64,000 bases of DNA from Phocaeicola salanitronis DSM 18170 (GCF_000190575.1 NC_015164.1:744001-808000), one strand, 5' to 3'. Positions 30,884 to 41,579 are shown, counted from the stretch's first letter. Notes: a model not told the origin generated them from the sequence alone. A program made the numbers and translations.

Positions 30884-31200
30884 GATATTTTTAAAGTTCT
30901 AATTGTTACTTTTCACCCATATCGCCTCCTTAAATTATATAAAAGGAGGAAATTCGTTTGCCATACTCAGTAAAAAACATTGATAAATCGAGACGTATCC
31001 GGACGAATCATGTGATTAATTTTACTAAATATTCGCTGCAAATATACGAAATATTTTGTTATTCCAAATAAAATTTTTACTTTCGTGTTCGATAACGAGA
31101 AATAAAACGATATTTGTGTTCTTCAACATAAAATATGCCTTATAGCTTCTTGTTTACATGAAAATACCTAACAAAAAACATAAACCAAAAAGAAAGCTTT
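30884..31200. promoter_or_regulatory. Divergent uxaB/uxaC regulatory region
   Basis: No gene lies in this AT-rich 317 nt. For uxaB, a minus-strand box TATATTTG (31039-31046) and a TTTG at 31065-31068, 18 nt away, form a good Bacteroides-type promoter. For uxaC, GATATTTG near 31110 is one base from TAnnTTTG. No GntR-type operator could be defined with confidence. Confidence 0.55.
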
Positions 31201-32607
31201 ATGAAAAAATTTATGGATGAAAACTTCCTGTTGAAAACAGAGACAGCACAGGAATTGTACCACAATCATGCAGCAAAAATGCCTATTATCGATTACCATT
31301 GCCACTTGATTCCGAAAATGGTAGCCGATGATTATCAATTCAAGTCAATCACAGAAATCTGGCTGGGCGGTGACCACTATAAATGGCGTGCTATGCGTAG
31401 CAACGGTGTAGACGAACGCTATTGTACCGGAAAAGACACCACAGATTGGGAAAAATTCGAGAAGTGGGCAGAAACAGTTCCTTACACATTCCGTAACCCC
31501 TTGTATCATTGGACTCACCTGGAACTGAAAACCGCTTTCGGTATCGATAAAATCCTGAACCCCTCTACCGCACGTGAAATATTCGAAGAATGTAATGCCA
31601 AATTGGCTACTCCTGAATACTCTGCACGCAACTTGATGCGCCGCTACCACGTAGAGACCGTATGTACGACAGACGACCCCGTAGATTCTTTGGAATATCA
31701 TATCGCAACACGCGAAAGCGGCTTCGAAATCAAGATGCTTCCGGCTTGGCGTCCCGATAAGGCCATGGCTGTAGAATCTGCAGCCAACTATCGTGCTTAC
31801 ATCGAAAAACTGGCGGAAGTGAGCGGCGTAAACATTTCTTCGTTCGATGACATGATTGACGCTTTGCGCAAACGTCACGCATTCTTTGCAGAACAAGGAT
31901 GTAGATTGTCAGACCACGGAATCGAAGAATTCTATGCTGAAGACTATACAGATGCTGAAATCCGTGCGATATTCAATAAAGTGTACGGCGGCACGGAATT
32001 GACGAAAGAAGAAATCCTGAAGTTCAAGTCGGCTATGTTGGTTATCTTTGCCGAAATGGACTGGGAAACCGGTTGGGCGCAACAATATCACTACGGAGCT
32101 ATCCGCGACAATAACAGCAAGATGTTCAAGTTATTGGGACCGGATACCGGTTTTGACTCTATCGGTGAATTCAACACAGCCAAATCAATGTCGAAATTCC
32201 TCGACCGCCTGAACTCTGAAGGCAAACTGACTAAAACCATCCTGTACAACCTGAATCCATGCGCGAATGAAGTAGTTGCTACCATGCTGGGCAACTTCCA
32301 GGACGGTTCGGTACCGGGCAAGATTCAGTTCGGTTCCGGCTGGTGGTTCCTCGATCAGAAAGACGGTATGGAAAAGCAGATGAACGCGCTTTCACTGCTG
32401 GGCTTGTTGAGCCGCTTTGTAGGTATGCTTACAGACTCACGTTCATTCCTGTCTTATCCGCGTCATGAATACTTCCGCCGCACATTATGTAATTTGTTAG
32501 GCAATGATGTTGAAAACGGAGAACTCCCGGAATCAGAAATGCCGCGCATCCAGCAAATGGTAGAAGATATTTGCTATAACAACGCAAAGAATTATTTCAA
32601 TTTCTAA
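31201..32607 (+). CDS. uxaC: Glucuronate/galacturonate isomerase
   Basis: 468 residues, the usual length of UxaC. It isomerises D-glucuronate to fructuronate and D-galacturonate to tagaturonate in the cytosol. The amidohydrolase-like metal motif is IIDYHCHLIPKMVADD near residue 28. Other family segments are VCTTDDPVDSLEYH and LTDSRSFLSYPRHEYFRR. The preceding sequence AAAGAAAGCTTT does not contain a clear Shine-Dalgarno. A strong terminator follows. Partner uxaB is divergent. Confidence 0.96.
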   Translation: MKKFMDENFLLKTETAQELYHNHAAKMPIIDYHCHLIPKMVADDYQFKSITEIWLGGDHYKWRAMRSNGVDERYCTGKDTTDWEKFEKWAETVPYTFRNPLYHWTHLELKTAFGIDKILNPSTAREIFEECNAKLATPEYSARNLMRRYHVETVCTTDDPVDSLEYHIATRESGFEIKMLPAWRPDKAMAVESAANYRAYIEKLAEVSGVNISSFDDMIDALRKRHAFFAEQGCRLSDHGIEEFYAEDYTDAEIRAIFNKVYGGTELTKEEILKFKSAMLVIFAEMDWETGWAQQYHYGAIRDNNSKMFKLLGPDTGFDSIGEFNTAKSMSKFLDRLNSEGKLTKTILYNLNPCANEVVATMLGNFQDGSVPGKIQFGSGWWFLDQKDGMEKQMNALSLLGLLSRFVGMLTDSRSFLSYPRHEYFRRTLCNLLGNDVENGELPESEMPRIQQMVEDICYNNAKNYFNF

Positions 32608-32640
32608 TCGTTCTTCATAATTGACTAGGTTATGCAAAGG

Positions 32641-32676
32641 GAAGCCCGCTTTTTTGGCGGGCTTCTTTCTTTTTTG
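32641..32676 (+). terminator. Terminator of uxaC
   Basis: GAAGCCCGC and GCGGGCTTC form a perfect 9-bp stem with a short T-rich loop, followed by TTTCTTTTTT. It argues against starting the next gene at 32632. Confidence 0.93.
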
Positions 32677-32715
32677 TATCTTTGCGCTCCTAAAAATGCA
32701 GACATAAAAAAGACA

Positions 32716-33522
32716 ATGAAAATACGATTTATGAGTTTGGGAAGCGGAAGCAGTGGGAACTGCTATTATCTCGCTACTGATACATACAGCATATTGATAG
32801 ACGCAGGCGTAGGCATCCGGAGCATCAAAAAAACATTTAAAGACTATAATTTAAACATTCAAGAACTAAAAGCCATTCTTATCACACACGACCACGCAGA
32901 CCATATCAAAGCTGTAGGGAACCTGGCAAAAAAATATAATATCCCAGTCTACACGACCCAAGAGATACACAAAGGCATGCAACGCAGCTATTGCATGACG
33001 GAAAAACTGAGTGCCGAACACACTTGCCTGCTATACAAGGAAACTCCCATACAGCTTGGAGATTTCAATGTCACATGTTTCGAAGTGCCCCATGACGGTA
33101 CTGACAATGTAGGCTATTTCATCGAAGCAGACAACAAGACGTTCGCTTTCCTTACCGACATGGGGCATATCACCCCTACTGCCGCCACTTACATATCACG
33201 TGCCAACTACTTGATTTTAGAGGCGAATTACGATGACGAAATGCTGCAAATGGGGCCTTATCCTCCTCACTTAAAAGTCCGCATTGCCGGCGCTAACGGG
33301 CACATGAGCAACCGGGATACGGCGCAATTCCTCGCCGAACACTTCCCGCCTGACTTGAAGTATCTTTGGTTGTGCCATCTGAGCAAAGACAATAACCATC
33401 CGGAACTGGCGTACAAGACGGTTGAACTGGCATTAAAAGAACGAAACATTATTGCCGGACGCGATGTACAGGTCATTCCCTTAAAACGTACCTTGCCTTC
33501 TGAATTATATTGCTTTGAATAA
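32716..33522 (+). CDS. MBL-fold metallo-hydrolase (WalJ/YycJ-like)
   Basis: I place the start at ATG 32716 (MKIRFMSLGSGSSGNCYYL), because an upstream ATG at 32632 would translate through the uxaC terminator. The 268-residue enzyme has the metallo-beta-lactamase motif THDHADH (about residue 58), HDG near 117 and further His/Asp ligands (LTDMGH, NGHMSN). It belongs with the cytosolic YycJ/WalJ-type nucleases or hydrolases, whose substrates are poorly defined. Its stop codon directly abuts a palindromic element interrupted by IS66. Confidence 0.9.
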   Translation: MKIRFMSLGSGSSGNCYYLATDTYSILIDAGVGIRSIKKTFKDYNLNIQELKAILITHDHADHIKAVGNLAKKYNIPVYTTQEIHKGMQRSYCMTEKLSAEHTCLLYKETPIQLGDFNVTCFEVPHDGTDNVGYFIEADNKTFAFLTDMGHITPTAATYISRANYLILEANYDDEMLQMGPYPPHLKVRIAGANGHMSNRDTAQFLAEHFPPDLKYLWLCHLSKDNNHPELAYKTVELALKERNIIAGRDVQVIPLKRTLPSELYCFE

Positions 33523-33737
33523 GAAGCTGTTTTGAATTTATCGTGCGATGATTTGGGATGAGTTTTTGAGGCATTTTCGCTTCTGTGATGAGGAAGATAG
33601 CGGGCTATCTGACGAAGAACAGTAAGCATTCGATAAACTACAGTCATTAAATATCTATATAATGATAGCGACTGTTACTATTGGATTCATAGTGACAGTC
33701 GCTATAGTTTTGTTGAACCTGTATGTTGACGTTGTGG

Positions 33738-35363
33738 TTAGTTGGCGGATTCTACAGTTTGTTTGGTCAACAGGCTCTCCGGATGTTGCAGTTTCCATTT
33801 GTGCGGAAGAAGGTTAAGCAGTTCCTCATCAGCGGACTTCTTATGATACGGCATTTGGGCAATGATATCCTTCAGGTAATCCCTTGGGTTCACATCGTGT
33901 GCCTTGCAGGTGGCCAGCAGGGAACAGATTACAGACATGTTAACGGCAGCCTCGTGATTACCGCAGAAGAGATAGTTCTTGCGCCCCAAAGCAATTGGCC
34001 GGATGGCATTTTCCGCCAGGTTGTTGTCCAAAAGCAGGCGTCCGTCCTCCAGGCATCTCATCATGTTGTCCCATCGGGTATAGGCATACGAGACAGCTTT
34101 GCCGATTAGCGATTGGGGACTGTATTTGATGCCTTCCGTTTCCATCCACGTCTTCATGGCCTCCATGATTGGGCGTGTCAGTTCCCGGCGTTTCGCTTTG
34201 CGTCCGTCGAACGACAAGCCCGCCTTATCGCAGCAGTGCTCAATCCTGTACATGTACTGTATCTGGGCCAGCCCATATTCGGCTTCCTTTTTGTTTTCAC
34301 CCAAGGCATGCTCAAAATCACGGCGGATATGCGCCATGCAATTGACCAGCCGCACGTCGGGGTTGGTCTTGAAGGCTGTCTCATAGCCTGCAAAACCGTC
34401 GCATTGAAGGTATCCTTTGAAGCGGTATTGGCTTGCCAGTGATTCGATGACTGATCCGGCCCGGGATCCCATGTCATAATGGAAGATGACCAGTTTTTCC
34501 ATGACAGACCTGACCATCCAGAGGTATTCCTTTTCCGCCTTGTGCTTTCCTCTGTTGATGACCGGGATGGTGGTCTCGTCCGCCTGCACATAGTCGCAAG
34601 AGAAGACCTCTTTCTTAAGCGACTCATACAGGGGCTTCAGCAGTTCTACCGTCTTCTTGAACCATCCGTCCAGCGTGCTTTCCGTAAGGCCTTTCAGCCC
34701 GAGATGCCTGTATTGCCGTATCTGACGGTAGAACGGGACGTGGTATTCATACTTCTGAAGCAGTATCTCGGCAAGCAGGCTGGTATCAGCGATGCACTTG
34801 TCAACAGGCATCAGCGGCATGGGGGCAATCTCCACTCCTTTCTGTCCAGCCGGAGGAAGCATGGTGCTGTCCTTGAGTGCATATTTGGGACGGATGATTT
34901 CCTTGACGTAAAGCATGCCCGGCTTGTGTTTGACGACTTTTGTTATCTCTTCGCCTATTCTACGGTATAAAGACAGGTCAACACCTGTCGGTTCTATTGT
35001 CTCGGTCTCCAGTACGGGTAAGTCCTCTATCATTTTTCGGTTCTGACGATTCTGCTTCCGTACTTCCGCCGATTCCTTTTCAATCTTCCCAACGGCTTCG
35101 TCGCGCTTTTCTTCCGCCTGATGTTGGAGTCCGGCAAACTCGTCTGCAAAAAGATCGGGGATATTAGGGTCATATGCGCGAAGCTTCTCCGATTTACGCC
35201 CAAAGAGCTGACGGTTCAGCCATGCGACCTGAGCCGTCAGCTCCTTGATGCGCGCCTGCAGTTTTTCATTCTGCTCAGCCTGTTTTTTATTAGTGGCAGA
35301 CAATGAAGCAATAGAGGCATTCAGCCCTTCTATCGTCTTGAGTAATATAGCTTTTTCATCCAT
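33738..35363 (-). CDS. tnpC: IS66 transposase (TnpC)
   Basis: 541 residues from ATG 35363 (MDEKAILLKTIEGLN); the extra upstream codons are unlikely. A coiled-coil leader is followed by a zinc-finger-like or basic linker and the transposase core. The DDE residues are in CDYVQADETTIPV, YLQCDGFAGYETAF and LLDNNLAENAIRPIALG. It catalyses cut and join of the IS ends. It is the last gene of the IS. Confidence 0.96.
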   Translation of the reverse strand: MDEKAILLKTIEGLNASIASLSATNKKQAEQNEKLQARIKELTAQVAWLNRQLFGRKSEKLRAYDPNIPDLFADEFAGLQHQAEEKRDEAVGKIEKESAEVRKQNRQNRKMIEDLPVLETETIEPTGVDLSLYRRIGEEITKVVKHKPGMLYVKEIIRPKYALKDSTMLPPAGQKGVEIAPMPLMPVDKCIADTSLLAEILLQKYEYHVPFYRQIRQYRHLGLKGLTESTLDGWFKKTVELLKPLYESLKKEVFSCDYVQADETTIPVINRGKHKAEKEYLWMVRSVMEKLVIFHYDMGSRAGSVIESLASQYRFKGYLQCDGFAGYETAFKTNPDVRLVNCMAHIRRDFEHALGENKKEAEYGLAQIQYMYRIEHCCDKAGLSFDGRKAKRRELTRPIMEAMKTWMETEGIKYSPQSLIGKAVSYAYTRWDNMMRCLEDGRLLLDNNLAENAIRPIALGRKNYLFCGNHEAAVNMSVICSLLATCKAHDVNPRDYLKDIIAQMPYHKKSADEELLNLLPHKWKLQHPESLLTKQTVESAN

Positions 35364-35449
35364 TGCCTGTCTCTTTTTTACTGATGTAAAGATACTAATT
35401 ATTAATGGATTATACAATAATACCAGCACTTTTTTCAATAAAAGACATG

Positions 35450-35818
35450 TCATACATGGTACTCCTTACGCTCTGCCCTGAGCCGCCGGAGCCTCTGCCC
35501 CGGGCTTTCCTGAATGCCCTCGACCATCATTACCAGGTCACGCCATTCCATGGGATAACTGTCTGATTCCGGGTCGTATTCCGGCAGTTTGAAGCGTCCG
35601 GCCTCCAGCCGTTTGACGTACATCACCATGCCGCCGTCTTCCGCATGAAGCAGCTTCATAAGCCTGCGGTTGGAGCCGATGAAGATGAAGACATCGCCGT
35701 TCTTCACCTCACTTTTCATCTTTTCATGCACCACCCCGCACAGCGAACTGATGCCCTTGCGCATGTCCGTCCTGCCGGGACACAGGAAGTAGCGCATCGT
35801 GTCGTTCAAGTTAAACAT
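35450..35818 (-). CDS. tnpB: IS66 accessory protein TnpB
   Basis: 122 residues with the family sequence YFLCPGRTDMRKGISSLCGVV and FIFIGSNRRLMKLLHAEDGGMVMYVKRLE. TnpB is needed for IS66 transposition, with no enzymatic role assigned. Its start overlaps the tnpA stop by 8 nt, which indicates translational coupling. Confidence 0.95.
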   Translation of the reverse strand: MFNLNDTMRYFLCPGRTDMRKGISSLCGVVHEKMKSEVKNGDVFIFIGSNRRLMKLLHAEDGGMVMYVKRLEAGRFKLPEYDPESDSYPMEWRDLVMMVEGIQESPGQRLRRLRAERKEYHV

Positions 35819-36134
35819 GGCCCTCCTGCAGACTTTGGTTCAACACTTCCATCAACAGCTTCTCTGAGCCGCTTCCAAAGTGGGCACGGAGCCCGTTGGG
35901 AAACAACAAGGACACGCCGTAAGGAGCCTGTTCATCCAAGGACAATTCTGCTGTTGGCCGTTTGATATTGATCGGAGCCAGCTCTTGTTTGATACTGTCT
36001 TTCTCGGCAGAGTATTTCTTTTGCCAATAGTGATAGGTGGAATAACTCACTCCTATCTGTCGTAGGTACGACTTCAATGACAGGCCGCTTTGTTGCACCT
36101 GCATTTCTAATTCTTCAAATCCAGTTCTGTTCAT
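35811..36134 (-). CDS. tnpA: IS66 accessory protein TnpA
   Basis: 107 residues with an N-terminal helix-turn-helix (SLKSYLRQIGVSYSTYHYWQKKY) as in IS3/IS66 OrfA proteins. It is the first gene of the IS, 82 nt from its right end. The C-terminal part (ISLDE... YGVSLLFPNGLRAHFG) fits the IS66 TnpA type in Bacteroidetes. Confidence 0.9.
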   Translation of the reverse strand: MNRTGFEELEMQVQQSGLSLKSYLRQIGVSYSTYHYWQKKYSAEKDSIKQELAPINIKRPTAELSLDEQAPYGVSLLFPNGLRAHFGSGSEKLLMEVLNQSLQEGHV

Positions 36135-36320
36135 TGCTATTCGGTTTGATTGTTATGTGGGGCAAAATTACAATCAAACTATAGGGCATGCAATGTGTAT
36201 TTCTTAGAATGCTTACGAAGAACAGGAGCGAAAAGGACAAAAAAATCGCCCAAAGCACACACGAAAACGGATACATCAAGCCAAGAAAAACTTTTTGGAG
36301 AAATTCAAAACAGCTTCTAA

Positions 36321-36405
36321 ATAAAAACGCATACGTTCTCATCAGGCAACGAGAACGTATGCGTAAGCCAACAAGACAGGCTTCACCGGCAAGCGAAGCC
36401 TGTCT
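36321..36405 (-). terminator. Double hairpin terminator of the ara operon
   Basis: Two perfect hairpins follow the last GH51 gene on the minus strand: AGACAGGCTTC arms at 36374-36384/36395-36405, then ACGCATACGTTCTC arms at 36327-36340/36351-36364 with TTTTTAT next. The second is a classical rho-independent terminator. They also protect the operon from IS66 transcripts going the other way. Confidence 0.92.
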
Positions 36406-36421
36406 CGTTAATCCCATTCAT

Positions 36422-38395
36422 TTATTGCACGGCAATCCGATAAACGGCAAAAGTCTGTGCACCGACTTCTGTCTGCATTGTTTCTCCATCTACCGCTACT
36501 TGGCTTTCCTGAGGAACAATCATGTCCGGATTATCCAACGTATTCTCTGCGTCAGGGTCATCCGAATGAAGCGTAATGCAAGTGGCTTGTCCTGCCAGTT
36601 TCTTTTTCTTCAATCCATCAAACTCAATGCTGACCGGCTGTGCTTTATCCGACACATTCACCACTTTGACAATATAAGTCTTTGTCGGTTCATCCCATAC
36701 CGCGCTGGCAAACAAGCCATTCTGATCCGCTTGCCCGCTTACAACTTTTCCGTCCATCAGCAAAGGCACTACCTGCGTTCCTTTATTGTGCCCATACAAA
36801 TTCTGGACATGCCAGCTGCATGAACGTACGCTACGCAAATTATCAAACCAAATCAAGTCCGGACGCCATTGCCAACCCTTTACATGAGCCAGCAAGGGAG
36901 CGTATGTAGCCATGTACACCACATCCGCATTCCGCTCTACTCCGGTCAGGAAGGCAGCTTCAAGCAAGGATGCATGGAAATGGTTCCATTTTTTCCCTTT
37001 ACCGTGACATGCATATTCACCTGCAAATACTTTCGGTCCTTTACGGTCATAATTATCATAACGGTTACCCGATTTCAAGAACCAGTCTTCCGGACGATAG
37101 AAATGCTCGTCTACCAAATCCACTTTCAACTTTTTCATTTCAGGCCACAGATAATCAAAATCTTTACCTTCCGAGTTAGGGCCAGACGAACCGATAATCT
37201 TCATATCCGGATATGCCTTACGGATAGCGTCTACAAAATATTTCAAACGCTCAGGATATTCAGGTCCCCATTGCTCATTGCCTACGCCTATGAATTTCAG
37301 ATTAAACGGTGCCGGATGTCCCATCTCCGCACGCAACTTTCCCCATTGGGTCGATTCATCCCCATTGGCGAACTCGATAAGGTCGAGCGCATCTTGGATA
37401 TAACTGTCCAATTGGTCTACCGGAACATGCGCTTTGGGGTCATTGTTCTGATACTGGCAAGCCAAACCCACATTGACAATCGGAAGCGGTTCTGCGCCCA
37501 TATCTTCCGAAAGCAAGAACAGTTCGTAGAAACCCATGCCGTAGGTCTGATGATAATCAGGATAATAACGATGTTGGAACGTATATTCCCAGCGGTTTGA
37601 GTTCAAGGGACGGTTTTCAACCGGGCCGACCGAGTTTTTCCATTGGTAACGGTCTTCGATTTCTGTTCCTTCTACAATACACCCGCCCGGGAAACGGAAT
37701 ACACCCGGTTTGGTATCTGCCAATGCCTGTACCAAATCCTTACGCAAGCCATTTTCACGGCCTTTCCATGTATCAACCGGGAAAAGAGAAACATGCTCCA
37801 AATCTACGTTCCCTTCCGATGCCAGGAATATACGCAAATGACCTTCTTCCAAAGTCACCGGAGATGTAAGCACCAATTCATATTTCTTCCATTCGCTCGA
37901 ATTGATTTCAATTTTACCCGAAGCCAACACTTGCGTTTCCCCCATCGAATAAGGGTCAATCAATTCAACCAATATCTTCTGCGCATTTCCTTTAGCCCAA
38001 ACACTGAAACGGTATTTTTCATTGGCTTTCAAACCTATTCCGAAAAAGCCTTCATTCTCTAAGCCGGTGCGCTTATGCGCATGTCCGGGCGATGACAAAC
38101 GCACGTAATGCGGATTTTTATCAAACGGTCCGTCTTCCTGTACAGAAACCTTTCCGAATGTTTTCCATCCTTGCAAACGATTGGGGAACTCAAACGAACG
38201 GTTCTTAACCAATTCGGCATACAACCCTCCGTCGGCTCCATAATTAATATCCTCAAAGAAGTGCCCATACATCGTAGGCTGTATCTCTGCCCCCAATTTA
38301 TTCGCTTTTACGACAAAGTGATTGGTCTCTTGCGCCGATAGCCCTGAATAGCAACAAGTTGCCAAAGCCAGACTTAATACAGTTAGTTTATTCAT
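36422..38395 (-). CDS. Alpha-L-arabinofuranosidase, GH51 (large form)
   Basis: 657 residues with a signal peptide ending GLSAQ. The N-terminal third (about 20-220) has a CenC-like carbohydrate-binding beta-sandwich (SFEFPNRLQGWKTFG... SSEWKKYELVLTSPVTLEEGHLRIF). The GH51 barrel carries the acid/base in GVGNEQWGPEYPERL and the nucleophile in VFAGEYACHG. A C-terminal beta-sandwich ends the protein. It releases arabinose from arabinan or arabinoxylan side chains. It is the last gene of the operon, 7 nt after the second GH51. Confidence 0.93.
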   Translation of the reverse strand: MNKLTVLSLALATCCYSGLSAQETNHFVVKANKLGAEIQPTMYGHFFEDINYGADGGLYAELVKNRSFEFPNRLQGWKTFGKVSVQEDGPFDKNPHYVRLSSPGHAHKRTGLENEGFFGIGLKANEKYRFSVWAKGNAQKILVELIDPYSMGETQVLASGKIEINSSEWKKYELVLTSPVTLEEGHLRIFLASEGNVDLEHVSLFPVDTWKGRENGLRKDLVQALADTKPGVFRFPGGCIVEGTEIEDRYQWKNSVGPVENRPLNSNRWEYTFQHRYYPDYHQTYGMGFYELFLLSEDMGAEPLPIVNVGLACQYQNNDPKAHVPVDQLDSYIQDALDLIEFANGDESTQWGKLRAEMGHPAPFNLKFIGVGNEQWGPEYPERLKYFVDAIRKAYPDMKIIGSSGPNSEGKDFDYLWPEMKKLKVDLVDEHFYRPEDWFLKSGNRYDNYDRKGPKVFAGEYACHGKGKKWNHFHASLLEAAFLTGVERNADVVYMATYAPLLAHVKGWQWRPDLIWFDNLRSVRSCSWHVQNLYGHNKGTQVVPLLMDGKVVSGQADQNGLFASAVWDEPTKTYIVKVVNVSDKAQPVSIEFDGLKKKKLAGQATCITLHSDDPDAENTLDNPDMIVPQESQVAVDGETMQTEVGAQTFAVYRIAVQ

Positions 38396-38402
38396 ATTTC
38401 TA

Positions 38403-39953
38403 TCAGTTTATTTCAAGTACTACAATTGATTTGGCAGGCATTTTTACCAACAGACTGCCCTTTTCTATTTTCACGTCTTTAAACGGTTGGGGAGCAACCT
38501 TGTCCGGATTATCAAACGTATTGTAATCGTCAATCTTGTCAGCAGTCAGAATACGTCCGGAAACTTGTTTCCCATTAACTCCCTCCAAATTTACGGTCAC
38601 TTCTGCAGCTTCATCCAGGCTGACATTCGAGATAGATACATGAATACGTCCTTCCTTATCGCGCGATGCAGTGCTGCTGATCAGAGGAATATTCCGTTTG
38701 TCGCGTACGTTTTTATAGGTACATTGCAAATCGGCAGGCAAGAATGTAGCGTCCTGATGTACATTATACATTTCAAAGACATGATAAGTCGGAGTCAGAA
38801 CCATCTTGTCGTCTTTGGTCAGAATCATCGACTGAAGGACATTGGCTATCTGAGCGATATTGGTCATCTTTACCCGGTCGGTATATTTATGGAATATATC
38901 CAATGTCAAAGAAGCGACAAACGCATCGCGCATGGTATTTTGCTGATACAGATGTCCGGGAACCGTTCCGGGCTCTTCGTCCCACCAAGTACCCCATTCG
39001 TCTACCATTAATGCGATTTGTTTCTTCGGGTCGTATTTGTCCATAATAGCGATATGACGTTTCATCACATCTTCTATTTCACGGCACTTACCCATTGTCC
39101 AATAATAATCATCTTCCGTAAACTTTGTAGCCGAGCCTTTGCTTCCGCTCCAGCCAAGCACTGTATAATAATGCAACGAAATACCGTCCATCCGATGCCC
39201 GATATTCTTCATCAGCACTTCTGTCCAGTTATAATCGTAATCACTGGCACCGCTGGCTATCTTAAACAAGACATTGCCGTTATAATTACGGCAGTAAGTA
39301 GAATAACGGCGGTATAAGTCTGAATAGTATTCCGGGAGCATGCTTCCGCCACATCCCCAACTTTCATTTCCTACGCCAAAATATTTGACTTTCCAAGGCT
39401 TTTCCCTTCCGTTTTCCTTCCGTAATTTTGCCATCGGGCTTCCTTGCTCGGAAGTCATGTATTCCACCCATTTTGCCATTTCTTCCACACTCCCACTACC
39501 GACATTGCCACTGATGTACGGTTCGCATCCCAGCATTTCGCAAAGATTCAAAAACTCGTGTGTACCGAAACTATTATCTTCTACCGTGCCTCCCCAGTTG
39601 TTATTCACCATTTTCGGACGGTTTTCCTTAGGACCGATTCCGTCCATCCAATGGTATTCATCGGCAAAACATCCGCCCGGCCAACGCAATACAGGCACTT
39701 TCAGTTTCTTCAAGGCTTCGAGCACGTCATTGCGGTATCCGTTTGTGTTAGGAATAGAAGAATCCTCGCCTACCCACAAACCGCCATAGATACATGTTCC
39801 CAAATGTTCGGCAAACTGCCCATAAATTTCCTTCGGGATAATCTGTTCCGCCTGATCTGTATGGATTGTTACAACGGCCTGCTGCTGAGCAAAAAGAGTT
39901 AAATTAGCACTCAGCATCAAGCCTGCAATAAAAAATCTATTTTTCATAAGCAC
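38403..39953 (-). CDS. Alpha-L-arabinofuranosidase, GH51 (compact form)
   Basis: 516 residues (514 from the third codon, also ATG) with a signal peptide ending LFAQQ. It is the compact GH51 type without an N-terminal [22 protein letters not shown] begins the barrel, [13 protein letters not shown] follows, the acid/base is in [11 protein letters not shown] and the nucleophile in MVDEWGTWW. It is probably periplasmic and complementary to the larger paralogue. The gene sits 18 nt after araB. Confidence 0.95.
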   Translation of the reverse strand: MLMKNRFFIAGLMLSANLTLFAQQQAVVTIHTDQAEQIIPKEIYGQFAEHLGTCIYGGLWVGEDSSIPNTNGYRNDVLEALKKLKVPVLRWPGGCFADEYHWMDGIGPKENRPKMVNNNWGGTVEDNSFGTHEFLNLCEMLGCEPYISGNVGSGSVEEMAKWVEYMTSEQGSPMAKLRKENGREKPWKVKYFGVGNESWGCGGSMLPEYYSDLYRRYSTYCRNYNGNVLFKIASGASDYDYNWTEVLMKNIGHRMDGISLHYYTVLGWSGSKGSATKFTEDDYYWTMGKCREIEDVMKRHIAIMDKYDPKKQIALMVDEWGTWWDEEPGTVPGHLYQQNTMRDAFVASLTLDIFHKYTDRVKMTNIAQIANVLQSMILTKDDKMVLTPTYHVFEMYNVHQDATFLPADLQCTYKNVRDKRNIPLISSTASRDKEGRIHVSISNVSLDEAAEVTVNLEGVNGKQVSGRILTADKIDDYNTFDNPDKVAPQPFKDVKIEKGSLLVKMPAKSIVVLEIN

Positions 39954-39971
39954 CGTTTTATTTCCTTACAT

Positions 39972-41579
39972 TTATGATTCGCTGATTTTACATTTTACAG
40001 CAGCTTCTTCAATTAACAAACCAGCCTTATAACGTTCAATGTATGCATTAAATCCTGCCACATCTTCTCTATCAGGCTGAATTTCCACACCCGTATTTCC
40101 GGCAAACACCTGTTCTTCCAGAAAATCTGCGAGCGATTGTTCCTTCGTATTATTCACCAGATAAGCCCCCAATAAAGCTATGCCCCAAGCACCTCCTTCA
40201 CCTGCGGTTTCCATCACTGATATCGGAGAATTAAGAGCTGCGGCAAGCACACGTTGCCCTACCCCTTTGGTCTTGAATAATCCGCCATGTCCCGTAATGC
40301 GGTCCACCTTAATCTTTTCTTCATTAAAAAGAATATCATTGCCGATTTTCAAAACAGCAACCGATGCATAAAGATGGGCACGCATAAAATTGGCGAGGTT
40401 GAACTTATCATTGGCAGAACGTACCACCAAAGGCCTTCCTTCAGCAAGTTTGGTGACGGGCTCACCTGAAATGTAGTTATATGAAATCAATCCACCGCAA
40501 TCCGGATCACCTTCAAGGGCATGATTATACAACTTCCCAAAAACTTCATTCATATCTACGGGTACGCCTAACAATTCCTGATATTCCTTAAAGAGGTTCA
40601 CCCATGCATTGAGGTCAGAAGTGCAGTTATTGCAATGTACCATTGCCACCAAGCTTCCATCAGGTGTGGTCACCATATCAATTACTTCGTACGGTCTTGA
40701 CAATTCTTTTTCCAAAACAATCATTGAGAACGATGATGTTCCTGCCGACACATTTCCGGTGCGTTGCTTTACAGCGTTCGTCGCTACCATACCCGTACCA
40801 GCATCCCCTTCAGGCGGGCAAAGCGGTATTCCGGCTTTCAGACGACCCGACACGTCCAGTTTCTTAGCCCCTTCGGGGGTAAGGAATCCTGCATTCTTGC
40901 CAGCCAAGAGCACTTTAGGCAGAATATCGGTCAACTTCCAAGAAAATCCTTTCGGGGCAATCATCTTGTCAAATTTCTCAACCATTTCCGCCGAATAATT
41001 CTTAGTCTCCGGATCAATAGGAAGCATACCCGACGCGTCGCCAATGCCCAATACCTTCTGACCGGTCAATTGCCAATGAACATACCCTGCCAAGGTAGTT
41101 AAATAGTCGATATCCTTTACATGCGGTTCACCATTCAAAATAGCTTGATATAAATGAGAGATGCTCCAGCGGAGCGGAATATTGTAAACAAAAGCCTCCG
41201 ACAAAGCTGCAGCAGCTATTCCTGTATTGGTATTACGCCATGTGCGGAAAGGAACAAGAATTTCTTCCTTGTCATTAAATGCCATATAACCATGCATCAT
41301 GGCACTGATGCCAATAGCTGCCAACGACTGTATTTCCGTATCATATTGCTTCTTTACATCGGCGCAAAGGTCGGCATAGCAATCTTGCAAACCGCTCCAA
41401 ATAGCATCAATGCTATACGTCCAAAGGCCGTCAATCAGTTGGTTTTCCCAAACATGGCTTCCCTGAGCAATCGGTTTGTTTTCCGGGTCAATCAACACCG
41501 CCTTAATACGAGTTGACCCAAATTCAATTCCCAAAATAGCTTTACCCGATTCGATAATCGATTTTGTGTTTGTATCCAT
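39972..41579 (-). CDS. araB: Ribulokinase/xylulokinase-type FGGY sugar kinase
   Basis: Start at ATG 41579 ([31 protein letters not shown]), giving 535 residues. The FGGY-kinase N-terminal motif is [12 protein letters not shown]; the C-terminal part has [21 protein letters not shown]. By its position between araA and GH51 genes it phosphorylates L-ribulose; sequence resembles xylulokinases, so xylulose could also be used. The gene is separated from araA by an inverted repeat. Confidence 0.85.
   Translation of the reverse strand: MDTNTKSIIESGKAILGIEFGSTRIKAVLIDPENKPIAQGSHVWENQLIDGLWTYSIDAIWSGLQDCYADLCADVKKQYDTEIQSLAAIGISAMMHGYMAFNDKEEILVPFRTWRNTNTGIAAAALSEAFVYNIPLRWSISHLYQAILNGEPHVKDIDYLTTLAGYVHWQLTGQKVLGIGDASGMLPIDPETKNYSAEMVEKFDKMIAPKGFSWKLTDILPKVLLAGKNAGFLTPEGAKKLDVSGRLKAGIPLCPPEGDAGTGMVATNAVKQRTGNVSAGTSSFSMIVLEKELSRPYEVIDMVTTPDGSLVAMVHCNNCTSDLNAWVNLFKEYQELLGVPVDMNEVFGKLYNHALEGDPDCGGLISYNYISGEPVTKLAEGRPLVVRSANDKFNLANFMRAHLYASVAVLKIGNDILFNEEKIKVDRITGHGGLFKTKGVGQRVLAAALNSPISVMETAGEGGAWGIALLGAYLVNNTKEQSLADFLEEQVFAGNTGVEIQPDREDVAGFNAYIERYKAGLLIEEAAVKCKISES

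Larger units (their letters stand above)
33622..36216 (-). mobile_element. IS66-family insertion sequence, complete
   Basis: The 2,595-bp element starts GTAAGCATTC and ends GAATGCTTAC, and is flanked by the 8-bp direct repeat GAAGAACA (33614-33621 and 36217-36224), the duplication length expected for IS66. It carries the three standard genes on the minus strand: tnpA, tnpB and the DDE transposase. All three are open, so the element may still be active. Confidence 0.96.
33523..36317. repeat. Palindromic element (copy 1) split by an IS66 insertion
   Basis: The left part is 33523-33621 and the right part 36217-36317 (93 bp without the duplicated 8 bp). The ends are perfect 17-bp inverted repeats GAAGCTGTTTTGAATTT (33523-33539) and its complement (36301-36317). 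The centre carries GATAGCGGGCTATC flanked by a second stem TTTTCGCTTCTGT against ACAGGAGCGAAAA, the 3' half of which is beyond the IS. When the IS and one target copy are removed the unit is about 192 bp. The same core is found in copy 2 at 47785-47957. Confidence 0.8.

Noticed and set aside
32632..32715. N-terminal extension of the MBL hydrolase
   Set aside because: It would be translated from the uxaC terminator stem; the conserved fold begins at the ATG at 32716.
34099..34970. Plus-strand frames inside the IS66 transposase gene
   Set aside because: Antisense shadows of the DDE transposase.
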